17,122 nucleotides of DNA from Alphaproteobacteria bacterium (GTDB lineage Bacteria > Pseudomonadota > Alphaproteobacteria > BOG-932 > Roseiterribacteraceae), in the NCBI GenBank assembly GCA_903970575.1, contig CAJCJC010000154.1, positions 1 through 17,122 on the forward strand. Reading direction: 5' to 3'. A program made the translations under genes and the position numbers. The notes under the pieces were generated by a model. The model had not been told where the DNA came from, ran no database searches, and worked only from the letters and a program-made list of their open reading frames with translations. The stretch's first letter is position 1. Each line of letters opens with the position of its first letter. This document shows positions 6,926 through 12,872 of the stretch, one piece after another.

Positions 6926-8737
6926 ATGTCCATCCGCCCGACCCGCCGATCGGCCTTCGCCGCTATCCTCTTGCTGGGTGGAACCGCCCTGGCCCCAACC
7001 CCCGCCGGGGCCGAGACAGTCTACAAGCCGATCGATTCGACCATGGCCAATCAAACCATCGTCTTGACCGGGAGAGACCTCACCATTCCCCAGGTAATCG
7101 CGGTCGCCCGCCATGGCGCGAAGGTCGCGCTTTCGCCCGAGGCCAAGCAAAGGGAGGCCGATAATTACGGCCTGCTGCTTGAGGCGGCGACGGAGGGAAT
7201 TTCGGTTTATTGGTTCAACCGGGGCGCGGGCGATCAACGTGAAACGGTGATGTTCGCGGGCGACCCCATGTCCGCCGAGAACAAGCCCAAGATCGAGGCG
7301 CAACAGCTCGCCGAATTCCGCATGGCGGGCATCGGCGCCTATGGCCCCGAAATCAGCGACGAGGACATCGTGCGCGCCATGATGGTGGTGCGGGCCAACG
7401 CCATGACCTGGAACGCGCCCAGCCCGCAACTGGCGCAAATGCTGACCGACCTCTTGAACAAGCGGATCACGCCCATGGTCCGTTCCCGCGGCACGCTGGG
7501 CGAGGGCGATCTGGCGCAGCTCAGCGACGTCGGCGCCACGATGGTGGGCGCCGGAGACGTCTGGTACGACGGCAAGAAGATGAAGGCGGCGGACGCCCTT
7601 CGGCAGGCGGGGCTGCAACCGATTCAGCCCTTCGCCGCTGACATCAACGCGCTCACCTCCAGCGACGCCTACGCCACCGGTCAGGCCGCCCTTCTGGTCG
7701 CGGACGCCGAGGGCGCGCTCGACTGGGCCGACATGGCCTATGCGATGGATTTGACCGGCATGAACAGCTCGATCACCCCGCTCAGCCTCGTGGTGCAGGC
7801 GGACCGGCCGTTCAAATGGCTGAACTGGGACGCCGCGCGGGTTCTGGAGATGATCAAGGGCGGGTATCTGTTCGACGCCGACGAGAAGCGGATCATCCAG
7901 GACCCGGAAAGCCTGCGCGCCTCGTCCATCCGCCAGGCCTCCGCCTGGGATGCCTGGGCGGCGCTGCGCGACGCGGTGATCGAGCAGATGAACAGCTCGG
8001 ATCACAACCCCGCCGTCCATGTCGATGTCGGACCCGGCGATTCCTGGGAACTCGCCAGCCCTCAGATGATGAAATACTACGTCAAGGGCGGCCCCGAGAG
8101 CCACGGCAAACACGGCTATATCGTCTCCAACGCCAATTGGGACCCGTATCCGCTGGCTAACAAAATCGAGGATTTCACCACGGCGCTCGCCAATATGGAT
8201 GTGGCCGTGACCTTGCGGATCGACCGGTTCAGCAATCCGTTCTTCACCGTCGCCAAGGCCAGCGAGGTGATGAAGGGCGGAATGTTCTTTGACGGCGGCG
8301 GCTATACCCCGGTCGATATCTGGCAGGACATCCAGAATCTCTCGAACAGGGTGGTCCCAGAGGGACAGTCGATCGTCGCGACGGTGGAGGATTTGCAGGC
8401 GCAGACTCGCATTAAGGTGGTGAATGCGCGCGGCGTGGTGGACGACACCTACGCGCTGCTGGCGCAGGATCTGCTGGTCGGGGGATATTGGATGGATGTG
8501 CGCAAGACCGAGGATGGCTCCCGGAATTTCGGCCCCGGCCCAACCGCCGCCTGGACCGCGCTCCGTAAGGTCGCGCCTCTGAACCCGGTCGCGCCGCCAC
8601 CCAAGCCCGTGGGGATGATGGTGACCGATTTCATCATGGCGACCCCGATGTCGAGCCTGTATTCCGGCGGCCCGGCCATGCCCGCGACCGACCCCTTGCT
8701 CGCCGGGTCGGCGAAGATGCCGGGCGGGGGGAAATAG
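6926..8737 (+). CDS. exported MIO-lacking homologue of aromatic amino acid / histidine ammonia-lyases
   Basis: The product is 603 residues from ATG 6926, which has GGAG at 6915-6918; an in-frame TTG at 6884 is a poorer start. Residues 1-29 form a signal peptide: RPTRR, a hydrophobic core AFAAILLLGG, cleavage probably after PAGA. The twin Arg is only partly Tat-like. The remainder follows the HAL/PAL fold family: VYWFNRGAG (94-102) for the usual VYGINTGFG, RAMMVVRANAM (150-160), NKRITPMV, RGTLGEGDLAQLSDVG (188-203), QDPESLR (325-331) and NSSDHNP (356-362). The MIO-forming Ala-Ser-Gly is absent: G192-E193-G194-D195 stands where G-A-S-G-D should be. By my hand alignment the catalytic Asn (Asn195 of P. 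putida HAL) is Ser245, Tyr280 is Glu328, and Phe329 is Trp405. A Pro/Gly/Met-rich tail follows residue 550. Standard ammonia-lyase activity is therefore unlikely. The function is unknown. Confidence 0.85.
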   Translation: MSIRPTRRSAFAAILLLGGTALAPTPAGAETVYKPIDSTMANQTIVLTGRDLTIPQVIAVARHGAKVALSPEAKQREADNYGLLLEAATEGISVYWFNRGAGDQRETVMFAGDPMSAENKPKIEAQQLAEFRMAGIGAYGPEISDEDIVRAMMVVRANAMTWNAPSPQLAQMLTDLLNKRITPMVRSRGTLGEGDLAQLSDVGATMVGAGDVWYDGKKMKAADALRQAGLQPIQPFAADINALTSSDAYATGQAALLVADAEGALDWADMAYAMDLTGMNSSITPLSLVVQADRPFKWLNWDAARVLEMIKGGYLFDADEKRIIQDPESLRASSIRQASAWDAWAALRDAVIEQMNSSDHNPAVHVDVGPGDSWELASPQMMKYYVKGGPESHGKHGYIVSNANWDPYPLANKIEDFTTALANMDVAVTLRIDRFSNPFFTVAKASEVMKGGMFFDGGGYTPVDIWQDIQNLSNRVVPEGQSIVATVEDLQAQTRIKVVNARGVVDDTYALLAQDLLVGGYWMDVRKTEDGSRNFGPGPTAAWTALRKVAPLNPVAPPPKPVGMMVTDFIMATPMSSLYSGGPAMPATDPLLAGSAKMPGGGK

Positions 8738-8774
8738 GCCGCATGGCGGCCGCATAGCGGCGCTGTTGCGCAAC
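8738..8774. repeat. short direct and inverted repeats between the lyase-like gene and the lipoprotein gene
   Basis: Directly after the lyase-like stop codon the heptamer GCCGCAT occurs twice (8738-8744 and 8749-8755), followed by AGCGGC, so GCCGC/GCGGC hairpins can form. A perfect 10-base palindrome GTTGCGCAAC lies at 8765-8774. There is no T-run, so this is not a standard intrinsic terminator. It may stabilise the 3' end of the upstream message or be incidental in GC-rich DNA. Confidence 0.4.
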
Positions 8775-8821
8775 GCGGGTCTTTCGCGCAAATTCGCGGC
8801 TCAACTGTCAGGACTGAAAAT

Positions 8822-9151
8822 ATGTTGAGGCACTTCGCCGCCGTCGCCGGGTTTTTGTTGCTCTGCGCCTGCTCGGATTCCGTGGTCATCGTGACGCCGG
8901 ACAAGATCGCCGGGTTCAAGCCCGGCAGCACCAACCAGACCGAAATCGCGGCCGCGCTCGGCAAGCCCACCCATACGATTACCGAGGCGGACGGCACCAA
9001 GATCGATCAGTACCCTTTCGCCGCGACAGGCGGCGGCAGCTCGTTCATGCCATCGTTCCTGGGCGGTGATTCGACGCCTAACAAATACGGCATGGTCAGC
9101 TTTTCCTACGGCGCCGGCGGCGTACTGAAGGCTGTCGATACCGGGAAATAG
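8822..9151 (+). CDS. small BamE/SmpA-like outer-membrane lipoprotein
   Basis: This is a 109-residue protein with a lipoprotein signal: MLRHFAAVAGFLLLCAC, where the lipobox LCAC would acylate Cys17. The mature part has the SmpA/OmlA (BamE-like) pattern FKPGSTNQTEIAAALGKP (about 32-49) followed by a predicted beta strand IDQYPFA, then a Gly/Ser-rich loop (68-82) and a final strand MVSFSYGAGGVLKAV. BamE itself is an accessory subunit of the outer-membrane protein assembly machine, but small proteins with this fold serve several envelope roles, so I do not call it bamE. ATG 8822 has AGGA at 8810-8813. It follows the exported lyase homologue by 84 bases in the same direction and could be co-transcribed. 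It is convergent with hslU (19 bases between stops). Confidence 0.8.
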   Translation: MLRHFAAVAGFLLLCACSDSVVIVTPDKIAGFKPGSTNQTEIAAALGKPTHTITEADGTKIDQYPFAATGGGSSFMPSFLGGDSTPNKYGMVSFSYGAGGVLKAVDTGK

Positions 9152-9170
9152 GCGCGGTGTGTGTCCGCCC

Positions 9171-10478
9171 CTACAAAATAAACTTCGACAGATCGGCGTT
9201 GGATGACAACTTGCCGACGCGCTCGCGCACCAAATCCGCGTCGATCACGATGGTTTCGCCGCCTCGGTCGGTGGCGGTAAAGCTGATATCCTCCAGCAGG
9301 CGTTCCAGAACCGTATGCAGCCGGCGGGCGCCGATATTCTCGACCGAGGCGTTGATCTCGGCCGAAAGCCGGGCGAGCTCGTCGATCGCGCCGTCTGTGA
9401 ACTCCAGCGTCACGTTCTCGGTCGACAGCAACGCCTTGTATTGCTTGATCAGGCTCGCCTCGGGCTCCAGCATGATGCGCTTCAGGTCGGCCTGCTCCAG
9501 CGGACTCAGTTCGACCCGGATCGGCAGGCGGCCTTGGAGTTCGGGCAGAAGGTCGGACGGCTTGGCCAGATGGAAGGCGCCGGACGCGATGAACAGGATG
9601 TAATCGGTCTTGACCGGGCCGTATTTGGTGTTGACGACGGTGCCCTCGATCAAGGGCAGCAGGTCGCGCTGAACCCCTTCGCGGCTCACGTCGCCGCCAC
9701 GGAATTCCGAACGCGCGGCGATCTTGTCGATCTCGTCCAGGAACACGATGCCGCTCTGCTCCACCAGATCGATCGCCTCGCGGGTTACCCGCTCCTGATC
9801 CAACAGCTTTTCGGCCTCTTCCCCGACCAGGGTCTTTTGCGCGTCCTTGGCGGTCAGTCGCTTCGTCGTGGTGCGGCCGCTCATCGCCTTGCCCAGCATG
9901 TCGCCGATATTGATCATGCCGACCGATGAGCCCGGCATGCCGGGAATATCGAAGGTGGGCATTGGCGGCGCCGTGTCCGCCATCTCGATCTCGATTTCGC
10001 GATCGTCGAGCTCGCCGTCGCGCAGGCGCTTGCGAAACGTCGCGCGGGTGTGATCCTGCGCGGCCTTGCCGACCAGCGCGTCCAGCACCCGGTCCTCCGC
10101 CGCCAGCTCGGCCTTCGCCGCCACGTCCTTGCGCATCCGCTCGCGCACCATCGTGAGCGCGGTTTCCATCAGGTCGCGGATAATCGAATCGACGTCGCGG
10201 CCGACATAGCCAACTTCGGTGAACTTGGTCGCCTCGATCTTGATGAAGGGCGCGTCGGCGAGTTTCGCTAGGCGGCGGGCAATCTCGGTCTTGCCGACGC
10301 CCGTCGGCCCGATCATCAGAATATTCTTAGGCAGTACTTCGTCCCGCATCGCCTGGGGCAGTTGCTGGCGACGCCAGCGGTTGCGCAGAGCGACCGCGAC
10401 CGCGCGCTTGGCGTCATGCTGCCCCACGATAAAGCGGTCGAGTTCGGAAACGGTTTCCCGTGGGCTGAAACTATGCAT
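9171..10478 (-). CDS. hslU: ATP-dependent protease HslVU ATPase subunit
   Basis: HslU is the AAA+ hexameric unfoldase that feeds substrates to the HslV peptidase. The protein is 435 residues from ATG 10478. The frame is open further upstream, but that part overlaps hslV and lacks homology. Motifs are Walker A GPTGVGKT (57-64), the pore loop GYVG (90-93), Walker B IVFLDEID (244-251), the conserved [14 protein letters not shown] (267-280), [10 protein letters not shown] (315-324) and sensor-2 GARR (383-386). The I domain between roughly 105 and 240 is present. The C-terminus DLSKFIL matches the tail that docks into HslV and activates it. It lies 8 bases after the hslV stop, in an operon. Confidence 0.97.
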   Translation of the reverse strand: MHSFSPRETVSELDRFIVGQHDAKRAVAVALRNRWRRQQLPQAMRDEVLPKNILMIGPTGVGKTEIARRLAKLADAPFIKIEATKFTEVGYVGRDVDSIIRDLMETALTMVRERMRKDVAAKAELAAEDRVLDALVGKAAQDHTRATFRKRLRDGELDDREIEIEMADTAPPMPTFDIPGMPGSSVGMINIGDMLGKAMSGRTTTKRLTAKDAQKTLVGEEAEKLLDQERVTREAIDLVEQSGIVFLDEIDKIAARSEFRGGDVSREGVQRDLLPLIEGTVVNTKYGPVKTDYILFIASGAFHLAKPSDLLPELQGRLPIRVELSPLEQADLKRIMLEPEASLIKQYKALLSTENVTLEFTDGAIDELARLSAEINASVENIGARRLHTVLERLLEDISFTATDRGGETIVIDADLVRERVGKLSSNADLSKFIL

Positions 10479-10486
10479 GGAACGGC

Positions 10487-11044
10487 TTAGATGCTTTCGA
10501 TCGTAAGATTTGTGTTGGTGTAGACGCAGATATCGGCGGCGATCGCCATGGCGCGGCGGGCGATCTCTTCCGCGTCCAACGCCTCGATATCCACGAGCGC
10601 GCGGGCGGCCGCCAGCGCGTAGACGCCGCCCGACCCGATGCCGATGATGCCGCGCTCCGGCTCCAGAACGTCGCCTGTGCCCGTCAGCACCAAGGACACC
10701 TGGGAATCCGCCACGGCCATCATGGCTTCCAGCCGGCGGAGATAGCGGTCCGTCCGCCAATCCTTCGCGAGCTCCACGCAGGCGCGGGTCAATTGCCCCT
10801 GGTGTTTTTCAAGCTTGCCCTCAAGGCGTTCGAATAGGGTGAAGGCGTCGGCGGTGGCTCCGGCGAAACCAGCGATCACCTTGCCGCCCTCGCCAAGCCG
10901 GCGCACCTTGCGGGCGTTGGCCTTCATGACGGTTTGGCCCATCGTCACCTGGCCGTCACCGGCGATGACGACACTGCCATTCTTGCGCACGGACAGTATC
11001 GTGGTTCCGTGCCACGCGCTTTGTACGGATTGATCGGAGTTCAT
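10487..11044 (-). CDS. hslV: ATP-dependent protease HslVU peptidase subunit
   Basis: HslV is the threonine peptidase of the bacterial proteasome-like HslVU protease. The product is 185 residues. The N-terminus [16 protein letters not shown] carries a 13-residue propeptide; Thr14 should become the N-terminal nucleophile after processing, a longer leader than the single Met of E. coli HslV but usual in alphaproteobacteria. Other family blocks are [44 protein letters not shown] and [15 protein letters not shown]. The stop is 8 bases before hslU. The start at 11044 has no recognisable Shine-Dalgarno (the upstream mRNA reads ...CTTCCTGACA), and a long hairpin ends 9 bases before the ATG, so initiation may depend on mRNA structure. 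Confidence 0.97.
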   Translation of the reverse strand: MNSDQSVQSAWHGTTILSVRKNGSVVIAGDGQVTMGQTVMKANARKVRRLGEGGKVIAGFAGATADAFTLFERLEGKLEKHQGQLTRACVELAKDWRTDRYLRRLEAMMAVADSQVSLVLTGTGDVLEPERGIIGIGSGGVYALAAARALVDIEALDAEEIARRAMAIAADICVYTNTNLTIESI

Positions 11045-11053
11045 TGTCAGGAA

Positions 11054-11105
11054 GATGTAGGATGTTGCGAGCCGTTATCAAGACGGCCCGCAAGCATCCT
11101 ACATC
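11054..11105 (-). promoter_or_regulatory. long interrupted hairpin upstream of hslV
   Basis: Outer arms GATGTAGGATG (11054-11064) and CATCCTACATC (11095-11105) are perfectly complementary over 11 bp. Inside them TTGCG pairs with CGCAA (one bulged G at 11094), then after an A/C mismatch GCCGT pairs with ACGGC around a 7-base loop (11076-11082). That is 21 paired bases in 52. There is no T-run on either side, so it is not an ordinary intrinsic terminator. It lies between the coq4-family stop (11122) and the hslV start (11044), all on the minus strand, and would sit in the hslV 5' leader or the coq4-hslV intergenic RNA. From memory, an inverted repeat in the leader of E. coli hslVU has been reported to affect mRNA stability; I could not check this. 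Confidence 0.75.
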
Positions 11106-11121
11106 ATCGGATCGGCGCGAC

Positions 11122-11988
11122 TTACTCCGCCGCGAGCGCCATATGGCTTTCGCGCGCGTCCTCGCTGACGGCGGTGGTCCAGGCCCATTGGCGGGACGGG
11201 ATGGTGGGCGTGATGCCGTATTCCGCCCTGATGTCGCTGACCTGACGATGGATCATGTCGCGATAGGGGATGAGCATCAGCGGCATTTTCCAGTTACGGC
11301 CCTGCTGCGCCCCGAAATCCTCGGCGTCGAGCTCGATCTTGAAGGCTTCGGGATAGAAAAGGCCGCTGCGCATGGTGGTGCGGGCCTTCAGGAAGGCGCC
11401 GACGCGATTGAAGAAGGCAGCCAGTTCGGGCCGGAAATAGGCGTAGAACGCGCGTGCGTTGGCGGCGAGCAATCCGATTTCGCCGGCATGGTCGGTTTCG
11501 AAACCGGTGATCATATGCTCGATATCGTGGGTCAGCGTCCGTTCCTTCAGATAGAAATCGTAATCGGTCTCGATCTTCATGCCCTGAAAGAAATGATCCA
11601 TGCTGTAGCCGCTGAGCGTCAGGAAATCGTGAATCACCGCGCCCAGGGTGCCGGGGGCGCAATCCTTCACCTCTTCCGCCGTGAAGTTCGACAGTTTGCG
11701 GCTGTCCAGCCAGTTGCGGAACACGGGCAGGCGGGCCTTTTCCTCTTCGAACAGGCGGATAATGGTCGGCATGTCCTCCAGTTGGTGAAGGATCTGAGCC
11801 ACTTCCGGGATAAAGGCGGTGTTCGGAACATCGGCCCCGTTCCGCCGCAACATTTCCTGCGCGATCAAATCCCGTAGAACCGCGTGGTTCAGATAGGGCG
11901 ATGACGACACCAGCATCGAGCTTTCGGTCGTGTAGCGCTTGATCGACCCATTATAATAGTCGAAATCGGCCTGACTGACTTCCGCCAT
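11122..11988 (-). CDS. Coq4-family protein (ubiquinone biosynthesis-related)
   Basis: This is a 288-residue soluble protein with the diagnostic Coq4 metal-binding motif HDxxH-(11)-E: His154, Asp155, His158 and Glu170 (read in THDIEHMITGF and AGEIG). Around it are the family's LKERTLTHD approach and the following helix with AYFRPELAAFF. Coq4 is required for ubiquinone synthesis in eukaryotes and has been linked to modification at C1 of the quinone ring; bacterial homologues of this length are less studied. The start at 11988 has a consensus AGGAGG (11994-11999 on the complement) 5 bases upstream, the strongest ribosome-binding site in the window. A perfect TATAAT and a large palindrome lie upstream, so the gene is likely strongly expressed when derepressed. 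hslV follows 77 bases downstream in the same direction. Confidence 0.8.
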   Translation of the reverse strand: MAEVSQADFDYYNGSIKRYTTESSMLVSSSPYLNHAVLRDLIAQEMLRRNGADVPNTAFIPEVAQILHQLEDMPTIIRLFEEEKARLPVFRNWLDSRKLSNFTAEEVKDCAPGTLGAVIHDFLTLSGYSMDHFFQGMKIETDYDFYLKERTLTHDIEHMITGFETDHAGEIGLLAANARAFYAYFRPELAAFFNRVGAFLKARTTMRSGLFYPEAFKIELDAEDFGAQQGRNWKMPLMLIPYRDMIHRQVSDIRAEYGITPTIPSRQWAWTTAVSEDARESHMALAAE

Positions 11989-12009
11989 GATATCCTCCTG
12001 CTCCGTGTT

Positions 12010-12031
12010 CGATGGCCCGAATGAGCCATCG
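12010..12031. promoter_or_regulatory. 7-bp inverted repeat at the expected coq4 transcription start
   Basis: CGATGGC (12010-12016) and GCCATCG (12025-12031) are perfectly complementary with an 8-base spacer. It lies between the -10 element and the AGGAGG of the Coq4-family gene, so it covers the predicted transcription start. It could be a second operator or a hairpin at the 5' end of the message. Confidence 0.45.
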
Positions 12032-12032
12032 C

Positions 12033-12038
12033 ATTATA
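12033..12038 (-). promoter_or_regulatory. -10 element of the Coq4-family gene promoter
   Basis: On the minus strand this reads TATAAT, a perfect sigma-70-type -10. At 17-18 bp spacing the -35 region would be AT-rich but not consensus (ATAAAT/TATAAA), and it lies inside the palindrome at 12045-12071. A promoter with a poor -35 inside an operator fits regulated transcription. The start would be near 12026, giving a leader of about 37 bases before the ATG at 11988. Confidence 0.5.
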
Positions 12039-12044
12039 AGCTAT

Positions 12045-12071
12045 ACAGATGTCTAATTTATAGACGTCTGT
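12045..12071. promoter_or_regulatory. 27-bp operator-like palindrome over the coq4 promoter
   Basis: Arms ACAGATGTCTA (12045-12055) and TAGACGTCTGT (12061-12071) are complementary at 10 of 11 positions around the AT-only spacer ATTTA. Each arm also contains its own small palindrome, AGATGTCT-like on one side and perfect AGACGTCT on the other, so two dimers could bind. This is the form of TetR-family operators. It covers the -35 and spacer region of the promoter for the Coq4-family gene, so binding would block RNA polymerase. No regulator gene of that type is in the window. Confidence 0.65.
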
Positions 12072-12113
12072 GGGTGAAGCAAGGGGGTTGACGCCGCTTA
12101 GGCGTATCAGTCC

Positions 12114-12308
12114 CTAACCGCCAAACCTAAGCGCCACGGCGTCGGCGGCTTTCGTATAGGCTTTGGCTTTCAGCAGCGCGATCTGCCGTTGGTCGCTGGC
12201 GGCGCGGCTGTGTTGGCTGCTTGTCGCCTCGTCGTCGACGGGTTCCGGCGAGATGGTTTCCCACTGTCCCGTGCGCAGGTCTATCGCAGTATTATGACGG
12301 ACACGCAC
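12114..12308 (-). CDS. hypothetical small protein, doubtful
   Basis: A 64-residue open frame from a GTG at 12308 to a TAG at 12114. I do not recognise it. The second half (AALLKAKAYTKAADAVALRFGG-like, read as ALLKAKAYTKAADAVAL) looks like an amphipathic helix and uses codons with the high third-position GC of real genes here, while the first few codons are AT-rich and there is no ribosome-binding site before the GTG. It could be a real small protein with another start, or the C-terminal remnant of a decayed gene. A frame of similar length on the other strand has no better support. Confidence 0.3.
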   Translation of the reverse strand: MRVRHNTAIDLRTGQWETISPEPVDDEATSSQHSRAASDQRQIALLKAKAYTKAADAVALRFGG

Positions 12309-12569
12309 TCGCGTTTGGCGCGAGCCGAAAGGCGCGACCTTCCGTCGGATAATCCATATAAGCTGTTATATCCCCTAGGATAATGTCTCAGAAATAATAT
12401 TGGATGCACGTGAAAGTAGCATTTATTTACACATAATATATTGATAAAATATAGGACTTATCGTCCTAGGTTTCCCTGGCGTGTCGGAGTATAAACCGGT
12501 CGACCGGCGGCGAGGATTGTCTCGAACGCCGTGTCCTTACCCATATTAACCTCACGGAGCACAGAGATC
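12309..12569. promoter_or_regulatory. AT-rich regulatory region with four inverted repeats upstream of the His-rich gene
   Basis: No gene is evident. The stretch 12340-12470 is clearly AT-rich compared with the surrounding GC-rich DNA. It holds a perfect ATATAA-GCTG-TTATAT (12356-12371), an overlapping TATCC-CCTA-GGATA (12369-12382), a perfect TAGGAC-TTATC-GTCCTA (12452-12468), and a perfect 12-base palindrome CCGGTCGACCGG (12496-12507). A promoter candidate on + is TTTACA (12426-12431), 18 bases, then TATAGG (12450-12455); the repeat at 12452-12468 would overlap its -10 and start. This gives a leader of about 105 bases before the His-rich gene. Confidence 0.5.
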
Positions 12570-12821
12570 ATGTCGATGACTCACGAAGGCGCTGAACATC
12601 ACCGGCTCGCGGCCGAACATCACGAAAAAGCCGCCAAGCATCACCACGAGGCGGCGGATCATTACGAGGCGGGCGATCATGAAAAGGCCGCCCATCACGC
12701 CCACCTGGCGGCCGGGCACCGGCTGCACGCGCATGAGCATGCCGACGAGGCCAACATCCAGCATGTCGAGAATCATGGCCATGAAGCCCATGATCATGAG
12801 GAAGAAGAAGAGGCCGCCTGA
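12570..12821 (+). CDS. small histidine-rich, helical repeat protein
   Basis: The product is 83 residues, of which 22 are His, together with many Ala and Glu and a Glu-rich end (EEEEE at 77-81). Residues 8-48 are made of short degenerate repeats of the type AEHHEKAAKHH / EAADHYEAGDHEKAAHHAH, predicting a long amphipathic helix with His on the surface. There is no signal peptide or membrane segment, so it should be cytoplasmic. I have seen similar small His/Ala/Glu repeat proteins in alphaproteobacteria, with no assigned function; metal (Ni, Zn, Cu) binding or stress protection is a guess from composition. I chose ATG 12570, with GGAG at 12556-12559; an upstream in-frame start at 12531 is not preceded by a ribosome-binding site. 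It ends ahead of a strong terminator. Confidence 0.75.
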   Translation: MSMTHEGAEHHRLAAEHHEKAAKHHHEAADHYEAGDHEKAAHHAHLAAGHRLHAHEHADEANIQHVENHGHEAHDHEEEEEAA

Positions 12822-12845
12822 CGCGGCGAACCGTTTTTGGTGAAA

Positions 12846-12872
12846 GGGGGCGGACCCGAGAGGGTTCGCCCC
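12846..12872. terminator. intrinsic terminator between the His-rich gene and the convergent membrane-protein gene
   Basis: The arm GGGGGCGGACCC (12846-12857) pairs with GGGTTCGCCCC (12862-12872) over 11 bp with one G-T wobble, closed by the GAGA tetraloop. The following + strand TATTTC is a short T-rich run, and on the minus strand CTTTCACC follows. It lies 25 bases after the His-rich stop, and its right end touches the stop codon of the minus-strand membrane protein (12872-12874). It can serve both directions. Confidence 0.75.

Noticed and set aside
8738..8774. Terminator after the lyase homologue
   Set aside because: Hairpin potential is present, but no T-run follows, so read-through into the lipoprotein gene remains possible.
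6872..8791. Very long open frame (639 codons) on the minus strand opposite the lyase homologue
   Set aside because: Long antisense frames are expected in GC-rich genes. Its translation is rich in Arg, Gly and His with no domain pattern, while the + strand frame has a signal peptide, ribosome-binding site and clear family motifs.
9152..9170. Terminator between the lipoprotein gene and hslU
   Set aside because: Only a short, mismatched GC stem can be drawn and there is no T-run.
10479..10760. N-terminal extension of HslU overlapping hslV
   Set aside because: The open frame continues, but the translation lacks homology and ATG 10478 gives the standard HslU N-terminus and 435-residue length.
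11044..11877. 277-codon + strand frame opposite the Coq4-family gene
   Set aside because: It is antisense to a gene with a diagnostic HDxxH-E motif and consensus ribosome-binding site, and its translation has no recognisable family pattern.
12496..12507. CCGGTCGACCGG as a recombination or attachment site
   Set aside because: Perfect but short palindrome with no integrase or duplicated flank in the window. Kept only as a possible operator.
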